Positions 9,739 through 18,121 of a DNA stretch of 64,000 bases are shown here, piece after piece; within the stretch, counting starts at the first letter, position 1, and every line of letters begins with the position of its first letter. Below the pieces are notes generated by a model. The model was not told the origin of the DNA. It did no database searches and saw only the letters and a list, made by a program, of their open reading frames with translations. The stretch comes from Oryzomonas japonica (lineage in GTDB: Bacteria; Desulfobacterota; Desulfuromonadia; Geobacterales; Pseudopelobacteraceae): contig NZ_VZQZ01000003.1 of assembly GCF_008802365.1 (NCBI RefSeq), positions 62,001 to 126,000 on the forward strand. The letters run 5' to 3'. The position numbers were made by a program, and so were the translations under genes.

Positions 9739-10650
9739 GTGAATAATCTGCCTCCTATTGATGACATGCGACTCTTTTGCGCCGTGGTGCGCAACATGAG
9801 TTTCATTGCCACGGCAACCGAATTGGGAGCCTCACCTGCCTATGTTAGCAAGCGGATAGCGCTGCTTGAAGACGTGCTGAAGGTGCGCCTACTGCACCGC
9901 ACCACCCGGCGCGTGAGCCTGACACAAGACGGGGAAACGGTGCACCGCTGGGCGCAGCGGATTCTGGAGGATGTGGAGCAGATGGTCGAGTCGGTCACCA
10001 CCTCAAAGACGACCCCGAGGGGATCACTGCGCATCATTACCGGTTCCGGCTTTGGACGCAAAAAACTCGCTCCTGCTCTCTCCGAACTCGCCATACTTTA
10101 TCCCTTGCTGCGCATTGAATTGGAACTACTAAGCCGTCCGGTGGATATGATCGCCGAAGGATTCGATCTCGATATCAGAGTAGGGGGCGATTCGGCGCCC
10201 AACTTGATCGTGAAGCGAATCGCCGAGAACTCTAGAGTTCTCTGTGCCGCGCCGTCCTACCTGGAGCGTCGCGGCATGCCGGCAGAAGTCATTGACCTGG
10301 CTCGTCACGACTGCATCGTCATCCGCGAGCGTGATCAGAGTTTCGGGGTCTGGCGGCTGCAAGGTCCGAAAGGGGTGGAAACGGTCAGGGTGTCCGGGCC
10401 GCTATCGTGCAGCAACGGTGAAATTGTTCACCAGTGGGCTGTGGACGGACACGGCATCATTTTGCGATCGACTTGGGACATTGCGGGGGACTTGAGGGAG
10501 GGGCGCCTGGTGCGGGTACTCCCCGAATTTTTTCAGGAAGCTAACATTTCGGCTGTCTACCCTTTGCGTCTGACTGAATCGGCGAAGGTGCGGGTCTGCA
10601 TCGAGTTTTTGCAGCAGTGGCTCAGGGAGAAGGGATCAATCAGCATTTAA
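9739..10650 (+). CDS. LysR-family regulator of the tartrate cassette
   Basis: 303-residue LysR-type activator. The N-terminal helix-turn-helix covers about residues 9-65 (MRLFCAVVRNMSFIATATEL and ASPAYVSKRIALLEDVL), followed by an effector-binding domain. It resembles the DmlR/TtdR/AaeR branch, which controls D-malate and tartrate use. It is transcribed away from the dehydrogenase-tarD operon; the 138-base gap between them should hold the shared control sites. The GTG at 9739 follows AAAGGA by eight bases. An AT-rich stretch precedes it (9660-9730), and codon use looks less GC-biased than in cbiA or cbiM, hinting at foreign origin. Confidence 0.88.
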   Translation: MNNLPPIDDMRLFCAVVRNMSFIATATELGASPAYVSKRIALLEDVLKVRLLHRTTRRVSLTQDGETVHRWAQRILEDVEQMVESVTTSKTTPRGSLRIITGSGFGRKKLAPALSELAILYPLLRIELELLSRPVDMIAEGFDLDIRVGGDSAPNLIVKRIAENSRVLCAAPSYLERRGMPAEVIDLARHDCIVIRERDQSFGVWRLQGPKGVETVRVSGPLSCSNGEIVHQWAVDGHGIILRSTWDIAGDLREGRLVRVLPEFFQEANISAVYPLRLTESAKVRVCIEFLQQWLREKGSISI

Positions 10651-10866
10651 TCGGGTTGGGCGACCCACGGGAATCCCTGCCCCTTCGCTCCTCAGGTTGC
10701 TGCTATGGCTTCGGGGAGATCCCGCAGCCCACAAAATCTGCGGAAGAACCGAGGTATCCCCGAACCCGTGACACCCCTCATGGCGCCTCCCCCCTCGGCA
10801 TGATACTTCATGGGCGGCGCTGGACCCCGGCGTGGCGCTCGATCCGCTCTTCAGGCCGGATTCGGG
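10651..10866. other. Non-coding stretch between LysR gene and cobalamin leader
   Basis: No convincing gene, RNA or repeat was seen in these 216 bases. Short open frames cross it but lack ribosome sites. It may carry the end of an inserted tartrate cassette. Confidence 0.4.
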
Positions 10867-10895
10867 TTGTCTTTTGCCTGTTGCCGTGCTACAAA
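10867..10895 (+). promoter_or_regulatory. Promoter of the cbiM leader
   Basis: TTGTCT and TACAAA are separated by 17 bases just before the cobalamin riboswitch, a good match to a housekeeping sigma-70 promoter. Confidence 0.65.
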
Positions 10896-10899
10896 ATCG

Positions 10900-11050
10900 A
10901 AACTGCTTCCGGTCCAAGGGAAGCCGGTGCGAATCCGGCGCTGCCCCGCAACTGTAAGGGGGGACTGTCACCGCAGGAGGCCACTGTCCGTGAAGGATGG
11001 GAAGGCGCGGTGACGGGACGATCCCCGAGTCAGGAGACCTGGCTGGAAGT
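10900..11050 (+). promoter_or_regulatory. Cobalamin riboswitch controlling cbiM
   Basis: A classic B12 aptamer: AAGCCGGTGCGAATCCGG and GCTGCCCCGCAACTGTA near 10921-10957, GCCACTG near 10980, and the B12 box AGTCAGGAGACCTGGCTG at 11029-11046. It lies 38 bases before the cbiM start. I see no terminator hairpin between aptamer and gene, so control is probably by hiding the ribosome site, unlike the second riboswitch in this window. High cobalamin should shut off cobalt uptake. Confidence 0.95.
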
Positions 11051-11087
11051 CGCATAAGCACTCCGACCGTGGGGAAGGGAGCGTATC

Positions 11088-11837
11088 ATGAAACACCCTG
11101 CGTTACTGTTGTTGTCCGTTTGCCTGCCTGTCGTTCTTCTGCCGTCCTCTTCATTTGCCATGCACATCTCCGAGGGGATTCTGCCCTTTTCCTGGGCAGC
11201 GGTCTGGTTTGCCGCGTCGGCGCCCTTTTTGGCCCTGGGGTTGCGCAGCCTGGCGCGCCGTTCGGCCCAGGACCTGTCCAGCAAGCCGCTGGTGGGGATG
11301 GTGGCGGCCGTGGTGTTCGTCATCTCCTGCATGCCGGTGCCGGTGCCGACCGCCGGGACCTGTTCCCATCCCTGCGGCACGGGGTTGGCCGCGATTCTGC
11401 TCGGCCCGGCCATGGGAGTGGTGGTGGCGGCGGTCGCCCTGTTGATCCAGGCGCTCTTTCTCTCCCATGGCGGCCTCTCCACCTGGGGTGCCAATCTCTT
11501 TGCCATGGGGGTTGTCGGTTCCTTTACCGGGTTCATCGTGTTTCGCGGCGTGCGCGCCTGCGGCGCCGGGCCGGTTGCGGCCGCCTTCGTGGCCGGACTC
11601 CTGGCCGATTGGGCCACCTACGCCACGACCGCCATGATCCTGGCGGCCGGTATCCGGGGGACAAGCCCGTTCTGGCCCCTGGCCGGCAAGATCGCCCTGG
11701 CGTTCGTCCCCACCCAGTTGCCCCTGGGGATCATCGAAGGGGTCATCACCGCCGGCATGGTCTCCCTGTTGCGCAAAAAACGCCCGGACCTGCTCGCCCG
11801 CACCGCTTTGGCGGGAGTCGATGGAGGGAAACGATGA
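11088..11837 (+). CDS. cbiM: Cobalt ECF-transporter substrate-capture subunit CbiM
   Basis: Membrane S-component that takes up Co2+ for cobamide synthesis. The 249-residue protein has an N-terminal signal segment of about 24 residues ending in SSSFA, directly followed by MHISEGILPFSW. In CbiM/NikM proteins the processed Met-His terminus binds the metal, so the signal peptide fits this mechanism. Further landmarks are PVPVPTAGTCSHPCGTGLAA and LFLSHGGLSTWGANLFAMG, with seven or so hydrophobic segments. It is under the riboswitch just upstream and overlaps the next small gene by four bases. No cbiQ or cbiO follows, which is unusual. Confidence 0.95.
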   Translation: MKHPALLLLSVCLPVVLLPSSSFAMHISEGILPFSWAAVWFAASAPFLALGLRSLARRSAQDLSSKPLVGMVAAVVFVISCMPVPVPTAGTCSHPCGTGLAAILLGPAMGVVVAAVALLIQALFLSHGGLSTWGANLFAMGVVGSFTGFIVFRGVRACGAGPVAAAFVAGLLADWATYATTAMILAAGIRGTSPFWPLAGKIALAFVPTQLPLGIIEGVITAGMVSLLRKKRPDLLARTALAGVDGGKR

Positions 11838-12109
11838 AACGACGCATCATCATGATAAGCGTGTTGTTGTGGTCAATGGCAACGGTTTCCCCGGCAGTGG
11901 AACAGTGGCAGGGGATCGATGAAACCGTTGTTCAGAAGATCGCCCGGGAACATGGCCGCGAGGCCAGAAAGCCGCTGATCGACACCGGCGAGGGGGATAT
12001 ACAGTTGTTCGTGTTCCTGCTGGCGGGGGCGGTGGGCGGTTTTGCGGCCGGGTATTGCTGGCGCGCCCTTTTGGACGGCAGGAAGAAGGAGGACAGGACT
12101 AAGGAGTGA
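11834..12109 (+). CDS. Small membrane protein, CbiN/CbiL-like partner of CbiM
   Basis: 91 residues with an N-terminal signal or helix (about residues 4-22), a short extracytoplasmic loop and a second helix near residues 54-77 (LFVFLLAGAVGGFAAGYCW), ending in a charged tail. The two-helix shape, size and ATGA overlap with cbiM match the auxiliary subunit CbiN, but I do not see strong CbiN sequence identity, so the name is by position and topology. Its 3' end overlaps the end of convergent recO by 11 bases, which leaves no room for further transporter genes. Confidence 0.62.
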   Translation: MKRRIIMISVLLWSMATVSPAVEQWQGIDETVVQKIAREHGREARKPLIDTGEGDIQLFVFLLAGAVGGFAAGYCWRALLDGRKKEDRTKE

Positions 12110-12830
12110 CCTGTCCCAGAAACTCCAGGCTCTTCAACCGGCGTCCTGCATGGGTGGCGATGGCTCGATCCAGAAGCGCCCCCCCTTCCGTCAGGAGATC
12201 GGGCGGAAAGACGACCTTGCCGAAGGTGCCGGTTGCCATGCAGGCGCCCAGGGCTTTGAGGGCTGAGGGATGCAGCGGCCTGCCGGTCGGGGCGCAGGCC
12301 CGGCACACCGGTTCGCCGTTCTCCTGCAAAAGTGCGCCGACAGTGCCAAAGGGGGTGTCGCAGCGGGGACAACTCTCCAGCGAGGGGCGATAGCCCAGGA
12401 TGTTCAACAGGTTGATTTCAAAGAAACGGCGGTCGCTATCATCGGCCGCCGTTTCCGCTTCCAGGCGGTCCAGATAGGCGGCCAACAAGCGGTAGAGCCG
12501 CGGCAGGGGATGCCCTTCGGGGGTCATGGCCTCCACCACCTCGCAGGCATAGAGCGCATGGGCAATGGCTGGCAGGTCGCCGCGGATGCGGGGGTAGATG
12601 GTGACGATCTCGGCCTGTTGCAGCCCTGCCAGCCCCTCCCTGACCCGGACCTGGGCCTCGATGCGGGCAAAGGCCTCCAGCGCCGCACCGAAACGCTTGC
12701 GGCTCGTGCGCGCACCGCGGGCAAAAGCCTTGATACGGCCATGCTCCAGGGAGAACAGCGACGCGATCCGGTCGCTATCGCCGTAATCGAGCGTCGAGAG
12801 GACAATGGCCTGAAGTTTTTCGGCATGCAT
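12099..12830 (-). CDS. recO: DNA repair protein RecO
   Basis: Mediator that loads RecA on SSB-coated single-stranded DNA together with RecR. The 243-residue protein has an N-terminal OB-fold (QAIVLSTLDYGDSDRIASLF and GRIKAFARGAR), a helical middle and a zinc-ribbon-like set of cysteines, CPRCDTPFG and CRACAP, around residues 155-180. Length is normal. It is transcribed on its own, divergent from the ChaN-PDZ gene. Confidence 0.93.
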   Translation of the reverse strand: MHAEKLQAIVLSTLDYGDSDRIASLFSLEHGRIKAFARGARTSRKRFGAALEAFARIEAQVRVREGLAGLQQAEIVTIYPRIRGDLPAIAHALYACEVVEAMTPEGHPLPRLYRLLAAYLDRLEAETAADDSDRRFFEINLLNILGYRPSLESCPRCDTPFGTVGALLQENGEPVCRACAPTGRPLHPSALKALGACMATGTFGKVVFPPDLLTEGGALLDRAIATHAGRRLKSLEFLGQVTP

Positions 12831-12935
12831 GGACGGCCTATTGATCTGTTGAAATGTGGGATGGATTTATTTATTCTAGGCCAAGACACAAGGCAAGAAA
12901 AAAGTTCACGTACCCCTTTCTCACGAGGAGGCAGC

Positions 12936-14186
12936 ATGGTCCGTTTCTCTCCATTGGTTTCCGTGGTCGCCCTGAGCCTGTTCGCCCTGACCGCCTGTGC
13001 CCCCGTCGGCAGGCAGGTGATGGGCGACCCCCAGGATCCTTATCCGCTCACGGCGCCGCCCCGTATCGGCCAGATCGTCCATCTGCCGACCGGCACCCTG
13101 GTCAGCCCGGCCCAGATGCTGGCCGTGGCCACGGACGCGCGTATCGTCTACGTCGGCGAGACCCATGACAACCCCGCCTCCCACCGCCTGGAACTACAGG
13201 TCCTCCAAGCTCTCGCCGAGCGCTATCCCGGCCGCCTGGCACTGGGCATGGAGATGTTCGTGCGTTCCCAACAGCCGGCCCTCGACCGCTGGGTTGCCGG
13301 CGAGCTGGATGAAAAGGCCTTTCTCAAAGAATCCCGCTGGTTCGAAAACTGGAACATGGATTTTGCCTATTACCGTGACCTTTTGAACCTCGCCCGTGAA
13401 CGGCACCTCCCGGTCATCGCCCTGGATGCCGAGAAGAGCCTGGTGAAGGCGGTGCGCAGCACGGCCCCGGAACAGCTCGGCCCGGCCGAGCGGGCCCAGT
13501 TGCCGGAACTCGACCTGACCGATCCCTACCAGCGCGGCCTGGTAACGGCCATCTTCGGCGATCACAGCCACGGGGGGATGGCGATCGATGGCTTTATCCG
13601 CGCCCAGACCCTGCGGGACGAGACCATGGCCGAATCCGCGGCCCGCTACCTGGCAAGCCCGGCCGGCAGGGACAAACACCTGCTGGTGGTCGCCGGTGGT
13701 GATCATGTCAGCAGCGGCTTCGGCATCCCGCGCCGGGTATTCCGCCGTCTCCCCGCCTCCTCGGTCATCATCGGCGGCAAGGAACTCGACATCCCGCCCG
13801 ACAAACAGGATCGCCTGATGAACGTCACGGTCCCCGATTTCCCCATGGTGCCGTACGATTTTCTGGTGTACCAGGCTTACGAGGACCTGCCCGAAACAGG
13901 GCTCCGCCTCGGCGTGATGATCGAGCCGGCGCCCGGTGGCCGCGGTCTGGCGGTGAAGGGGGTGCTGCCCGGCTCCAATGCCGAACGGGCCGGCCTGCAG
14001 CCGGGGGACATCTTGCTCGCCCTCGACGGCGAACCCCTGACGGGAAATTTCGACCTGACCTATGCCGTGCAGCGGAAACATCCCGGCGACCGCGGGGTGG
14101 TGCTGGTCGAACGGCAGGGGAAGAGCCTGAAGCAGGAGATCGTGTTCCTGGCTCCACAGAAGGGACAGCACCACGGCAGCAAGTAG
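12936..14186 (+). CDS. ChaN-family lipoprotein with C-terminal PDZ domain
   Basis: Predicted lipoprotein of 416 residues: the signal ends in the lipobox LTAC at about residue 21. Residues about 60-290 form a ChaN-like domain of the Tiki/TraB-like fold (VYVGETHDNPASHRLELQVL, ALGMEMFVRSQQPALD, VVAGGDHVSSGFGIP); ChaN of Campylobacter binds heme. The last 90 residues are a PDZ domain (VLPGSNAERAGLQPGDILLA). The join of the two is plausible as a surface or periplasmic heme or peptide-handling protein, but function is not established. The ATG at 12936 follows GAGGAG by about six bases. Confidence 0.82.
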   Translation: MVRFSPLVSVVALSLFALTACAPVGRQVMGDPQDPYPLTAPPRIGQIVHLPTGTLVSPAQMLAVATDARIVYVGETHDNPASHRLELQVLQALAERYPGRLALGMEMFVRSQQPALDRWVAGELDEKAFLKESRWFENWNMDFAYYRDLLNLARERHLPVIALDAEKSLVKAVRSTAPEQLGPAERAQLPELDLTDPYQRGLVTAIFGDHSHGGMAIDGFIRAQTLRDETMAESAARYLASPAGRDKHLLVVAGGDHVSSGFGIPRRVFRRLPASSVIIGGKELDIPPDKQDRLMNVTVPDFPMVPYDFLVYQAYEDLPETGLRLGVMIEPAPGGRGLAVKGVLPGSNAERAGLQPGDILLALDGEPLTGNFDLTYAVQRKHPGDRGVVLVERQGKSLKQEIVFLAPQKGQHHGSK

Positions 14187-14220
14187 CCGTAATCACACCA
14201 CGGGAGAGCGGGAGGGACTC

Positions 14221-14865
14221 ATGGAGAGGAAACGGGTGGGGATCGTGTTGTTCGACGCCGTTGAGGTGCTCGACTTCTGCGGACCGTACGAGGTCTTTTC
14301 CGCGGTGCGGCGTGACGAGGCGAAGCGGCGCGAGGAGCCTTCCCCCTTCGAACTGCTGCTGGTGGCCGAGAAAAGCGGTACCGTGACCACCCCGGGGGGG
14401 ATGAGGGTCACGCCCGACGCCACCTTTTCGACCTGCCCCCGGTTGGATGTCCTGGTCGTGCCGGGCGGCTGGGGCACCCGCAGGGAACTGGGCAATCCGG
14501 CCATGCTCCAGTGGCTGCGGGAGCGCAATGCCGAGGTGGAAACGCTGGCCTCGGTCTGCACCGGGGCCATGCTGCTGGGCTCTGCCGGCCTGCTCGACGG
14601 GCTGCACGCCACTACCCACTGGCGCTCCCTGGATTGGATGCGCGACTCGTTTCCCGCCGTGACGGTGGAATACGGCCAGCATGTGGTGGAGGACGGTCGG
14701 GTCGTCACGTCAGCCGGCATCTCGGCGGGGATCGACATGGCGCTCAAGGTGGTTGCCCGCTACCACGGCGAGAAGGTGGCGCGGGCCACGGCCCGGCACA
14801 TGGAGTATCCCTATCCCGACAGCAATGCGCGCAGGGTGCCGTTGCCGCCTCTCGCAGGCTGTTGA
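14221..14865 (+). CDS. DJ-1/PfpI-family protein, isonitrile-hydratase-like
   Basis: 214-residue protein of the class I glutamine amidotransferase-like fold. It has the nucleophile-elbow cysteine in ETLASVCTGAMLLGSAG (about residue 119) and the following HATTHWRSLDWM, a pattern shared by isonitrile hydratases and by the sensor domains of AraC-type regulators; no DNA-binding domain follows here. VLVVPGGWGTRREL is the usual strand before the elbow. The substrate is unknown. Its stop codon lies inside the left end of a dispersed palindromic element, so the final residues AGC are encoded by that element. Confidence 0.8.
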   Translation: MERKRVGIVLFDAVEVLDFCGPYEVFSAVRRDEAKRREEPSPFELLLVAEKSGTVTTPGGMRVTPDATFSTCPRLDVLVVPGGWGTRRELGNPAMLQWLRERNAEVETLASVCTGAMLLGSAGLLDGLHATTHWRSLDWMRDSFPAVTVEYGQHVVEDGRVVTSAGISAGIDMALKVVARYHGEKVARATARHMEYPYPDSNARRVPLPPLAGC

Positions 14866-15060
14866 AAACCTCAGGTTGTTCAAAAATAGTCAGATCGTTG
14901 CCTCCGCAGAAGGCCCTGCGGAGGCGTAGCAGCGCTACGCCGCACAATTCAGCTTGCTGAATTGGACCGCGAAGGCGCCCGAAGGGTGAGGCCAAAGGCC
15001 TCAGTCACAAAAGGGCTTTCGAGGACGGCTGCGAGATGGCTATTTTTCAACAACCTGCTA
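14856..15060 (-). repeat. Palindromic dispersed element, family I copy 1
   Basis: About 205 bases that fill the whole gap between the DJ-1 gene and polA. The ends are inverted (AGGCTGTTGAAAAC and ATTTTTCAACAACCTGCTA). The inner part has hairpins such as GCGTAGCAGCGCTACGC and AATTCAGCTTGCTGAATT. It is highly similar to the copy at 41904-42108 in opposite orientation. Read on the minus strand, it starts immediately after the polA TAG stop codon. It probably forms a strong hairpin transcript and may end transcription from both sides. Confidence 0.88.
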
Positions 15061-17823
15061 GTGCGCCTCGCTCCAGTTCTTCCCATAGCTGATGTCCACC
15101 TTGAGCGGCACCTTCAGCTCCACGGCGCGGGACATCTCCTCCTCCACCAAGCGTTCCATGGGGAGCAGTTCCTCCTCCGGTATCTCGAAGACCAGTTCGT
15201 CATGCACCTGCATGGTCAGGCGGCTCTTCAGCCCCTCGGCCCGTATCCGTCCGTCCACGCGGATCATGGCGCTCTTGATGATGTCGGCCGCCGAGCCCTG
15301 GATGGGGTAGTTGATGGCGTTGCGCTGGGCGAAGGCCCGCACGTTGCCGTTCGTGCTGTGGATATCCGGTATGGGAAGCCGCCGATCCAGGATGGTTGTG
15401 ACGTATCCGGTCTCTTCCGCCTGGCGGATGCAGGAGTCCAGGAAGCCGACCGCGCCGCTGTGGCGCTCCTTGTAGGCGGCGATGAACTCCTCGGCCGTCT
15501 TGCGGGCAATGCCCAACTGCTTTGCCAAGCTGAAGGCACCCTGGCCGTAGATGATGCCGAAGTTGATGGTCTTGGCCTGGCGGCGCATCTCGCTGGTGAC
15601 CATCTCGGGGAACAGGCCGAAGACCTCGGCCGCGGTGCGGGTGTGGATGTCTTCGTCGTGGGCGAAGGCGTGGCAGAAAACCGGGTCGCCGGAGAGGTGG
15701 GCCAGTACGCGCAGTTCGATCTGGGAGTAGTCGGCCGAGAGGATGACGTGCCCCGGCGGGGCGATGAAGGCGTGGCGGATACGGCGCCCCTCATCGGTGC
15801 GGACCGGGATGTTCTGCAGGTTGGGATCGGAGGACGAGAGCCGTCCGGTGGCGGTGACGGTCTGGTTGTAAGAGGTGTGCACCCGGCCGGTCCTGGGGCA
15901 GACCAGGCGCTCCAGGGCGTCGCTGTAGGTGGACTTGAGCTTGGTCAGGCCCCGGTAATCCACGATCAGGCGGGCGACCTCATGCTCCTCGGCCAGGGCG
16001 CTCAGCACCTCGTTGTCCGTGGACCAGCCGGTCTTGCCCTTGGTCTTCTTGCCGGTTTTCAGCCCCATGCGTTCGAAGAGTACCTCGCCCAGCTGCTTGG
16101 GAGAATTGAGATTGAAGGGGGCGCCGGCGATGGCGAAGATCTGCCCCTCCAGTTCCGCAAGGCGCGTTGAAAAGTCCCGGGAAAGTTCCTTCAGCATCTC
16201 CCTGTCGAGCAATACTCCGTAATTTTCCATATCGGCCAGGATCGTCACCAGCGGCATCTCTATGGTATGGAAAAGCTGTTCAAGGCCGGTTTCAGCCAGT
16301 TGTGGTTCGAATTTGCGCCGCAGGAGCCAGGTGGCGTCCGCATCTTCGCAGGCATAGGTGGAGGCGGCCTCCACCGCCACCTGGGAAAAATTCTTCTGTC
16401 CCTTGCCGGTACCGGTCACCTCGCTGTAGCTGATCATGCGGTGGTTGAGGTGTTCTTGGGCCAGGGCGTCCAGGCCGTGTCCGCTCCGGGCCGGGTTGAG
16501 CACATAGGAGGCCAGCATGGTGTCGAACCAGACGCCCGCGACCGTAATGCCGCTGTTGGCCAGCACCTGCATATCGAACTTGATGTTCTGGCCGACCTTG
16601 CGCAGCCCGGGATTTACGAACAGGGGGCGCAGGCGTTCCAGCACCCGGTCCCGCGGGAGCTGATCGGGGGCAAGCGGGGCGACACCCTCGCCCTGTTCCC
16701 CGGCTTGAGAGTGCGCCGCAAACAACGTCCCCTCCGCGTCGGGAAGAGACGGGGAGGGGGATGCGGCTATGTGCCCCACCGGGATATAGTAGGCCTCATG
16801 GTCGCGAAAGGAGAACGACAGGCCGACGATCTCGCCCAGGCGCGGGTCGAGGCTGGTGGTCTCCAGGTCAAAGGCGAATTCGCCGGCCTGCTCCAGGGCC
16901 GCGGCCAACGCCTCCAGTTCCCCGGCCGCGGTGACGGTCCGGTACCCCTCACTGGAGAGGGTTGCGTGACCGGTCATCTCCTTGATCAGGGTGGTGAAAC
17001 CGTACTGTTTGAAAAAGGCGTTCAGGGCCGGGGTGTCCGGTTCCCGGGCGGTCAGTTCATCCAGGTTGATTTCCAGCGGTACGTTGCGCTCGATGGTGGC
17101 CAGCTTGCGCGACAGGAGCGCCTGGTCGCGGAATTCCCGCAGTTTTTCGCCATTCTTTCCCTTTACCTCGCCCGCCCGTTCCAAAAGGGCATCCAGGGTG
17201 CCGAACTCCTGAAGCAGCTTGATGGCGGTCTTCTCACCGATGCCCGGTACGCCGGGGATGTTGTCCGAACTGTCGCCGGCCAGACCGAGGATGTCCGGCA
17301 CCAGATCAGGCACGACGCCGAAGCGCTCGCTCACCTCCGCAAGACCCGACCGCTTGTCCTTCATGGTGTCCAGCAATGTGACTTTTTCCGTCACAATCTG
17401 CATCAGGTCCTTGTCGCCGGTCACCACCACGACCCGGCCGCCATTGGCGCTGTAACGGGCGGCCAGGGCGCCGATGATGTCATCCGCCTCGAACCCCTCC
17501 AACTCCAGGGCCGGGATGTTGAAGGCGCGCACCACCTCGCGGATCGGGCCGACCTGCTGGCGCAGGTCATCCGGCATGGCGGCCCGGTTGGCCTTGTATT
17601 CCGGGTACATTTCGGTGCGGAAGGTGATCCTGCCGGCATCGAAGACCACCGCCAACTGCTTGGGATCGTGATCCTTGATCAACTTGAGCAACATCTGAAT
17701 GAAGCCGTAGATGGCGTTGGTCGGATGGCCGCTGGGAGATGACAGGTGGCGGATGGCGTAATAAGCCCGGTAGATGTAGGAGGAACCATCGATCAGGTAG
17801 AGGGTGTCGTCGTGGCTGTTCAT
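15058..17823 (-). CDS. polA: DNA polymerase I
   Basis: 921 residues with all three parts: 5'-3' exonuclease (about 1-290; LYLIDGSSYIYRAYYAI, LELEGFEADDIIGALAARY), proofreading exonuclease (about 335-540; EFAFDLETTSLDPRLGEIVG keeps the acidic residues, so it looks active) and polymerase (motif A SADYSQIELRVLAHLSGD, motif B RRQAKTINFGIIYGQGAFS, motif C MQVHDELVFEI). A nonconserved insert rich in Ser, Pro and Gly lies between proofreading strands (about residues 385-410). The ATG at 17823 overlaps the stop of the DUF4177 gene (ATGA), giving translational coupling. Confidence 0.96.
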   Translation of the reverse strand: MNSHDDTLYLIDGSSYIYRAYYAIRHLSSPSGHPTNAIYGFIQMLLKLIKDHDPKQLAVVFDAGRITFRTEMYPEYKANRAAMPDDLRQQVGPIREVVRAFNIPALELEGFEADDIIGALAARYSANGGRVVVVTGDKDLMQIVTEKVTLLDTMKDKRSGLAEVSERFGVVPDLVPDILGLAGDSSDNIPGVPGIGEKTAIKLLQEFGTLDALLERAGEVKGKNGEKLREFRDQALLSRKLATIERNVPLEINLDELTAREPDTPALNAFFKQYGFTTLIKEMTGHATLSSEGYRTVTAAGELEALAAALEQAGEFAFDLETTSLDPRLGEIVGLSFSFRDHEAYYIPVGHIAASPSPSLPDAEGTLFAAHSQAGEQGEGVAPLAPDQLPRDRVLERLRPLFVNPGLRKVGQNIKFDMQVLANSGITVAGVWFDTMLASYVLNPARSGHGLDALAQEHLNHRMISYSEVTGTGKGQKNFSQVAVEAASTYACEDADATWLLRRKFEPQLAETGLEQLFHTIEMPLVTILADMENYGVLLDREMLKELSRDFSTRLAELEGQIFAIAGAPFNLNSPKQLGEVLFERMGLKTGKKTKGKTGWSTDNEVLSALAEEHEVARLIVDYRGLTKLKSTYSDALERLVCPRTGRVHTSYNQTVTATGRLSSSDPNLQNIPVRTDEGRRIRHAFIAPPGHVILSADYSQIELRVLAHLSGDPVFCHAFAHDEDIHTRTAAEVFGLFPEMVTSEMRRQAKTINFGIIYGQGAFSLAKQLGIARKTAEEFIAAYKERHSGAVGFLDSCIRQAEETGYVTTILDRRLPIPDIHSTNGNVRAFAQRNAINYPIQGSAADIIKSAMIRVDGRIRAEGLKSRLTMQVHDELVFEIPEEELLPMERLVEEEMSRAVELKVPLKVDISYGKNWSEAH

Positions 17824-18008
17824 GGTGCGTTTTTCTCCGCCTGTTCCCGCGTGAACAGCACAAAGGCCATGCTCGGCCTCCGGCTGGACTCGCGCATGGC
17901 AAATTGCATGCTGTCGAAGCGCCATCCCTTGGCGCTCCATTCGTTGAGCGTCTCCTCGATGGCCTCTTCGGTAACGGTACCCAGTTCGATCACTTTATAG
18001 GTCGGCAT
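17820..18008 (-). CDS. DUF4177-like small protein coupled to polA
   Basis: 62-residue acidic/basic protein, MPTYKVIELGTVTEEAIEE at the start, then LNEWSAKGWRFDSMQF, a pattern of DUF4177 proteins (a strand, helix and strand with a conserved GW). No known activity. GAGGT lies six bases before the ATG. Its stop overlaps the polA start by four bases, so it is the first gene of a polA operon; a link to DNA repair is only positional. Confidence 0.72.
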   Translation of the reverse strand: MPTYKVIELGTVTEEAIEETLNEWSAKGWRFDSMQFAMRESSRRPSMAFVLFTREQAEKNAP

Positions 18009-18075
18009 GTTCGTACCTCGGCGTTTTCGGCAATAGTAGCCAACGACGGGCATATCTTCAAGCGGAAACGAAGAA

Positions 18076-18093
18076 GGCGGCCTGAAAGCCGCC
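18076..18093 (-). terminator. Weak terminator after the IclR gene
   Basis: On the minus strand, GGCGGC and GCCGCC pair around a six-base loop, followed by a broken T-rich run TTCTTCGTTT. It lies between the IclR stop and the DUF4177 start. Confidence 0.5.
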
Positions 18094-18121
18094 CTCGTTG
18101 TGGACATGATGGTTGGTGTCG

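Noticed and set aside
12270-12935. Long open frame extending the ChaN-PDZ gene upstream
   Set aside because: The extension is antisense to recO; signal peptide and ribosome site place the start at 12936.
16267-17742. 491-codon plus-strand open frame inside polA
   Set aside because: Antisense to conserved polA motifs; no start signal or domain.
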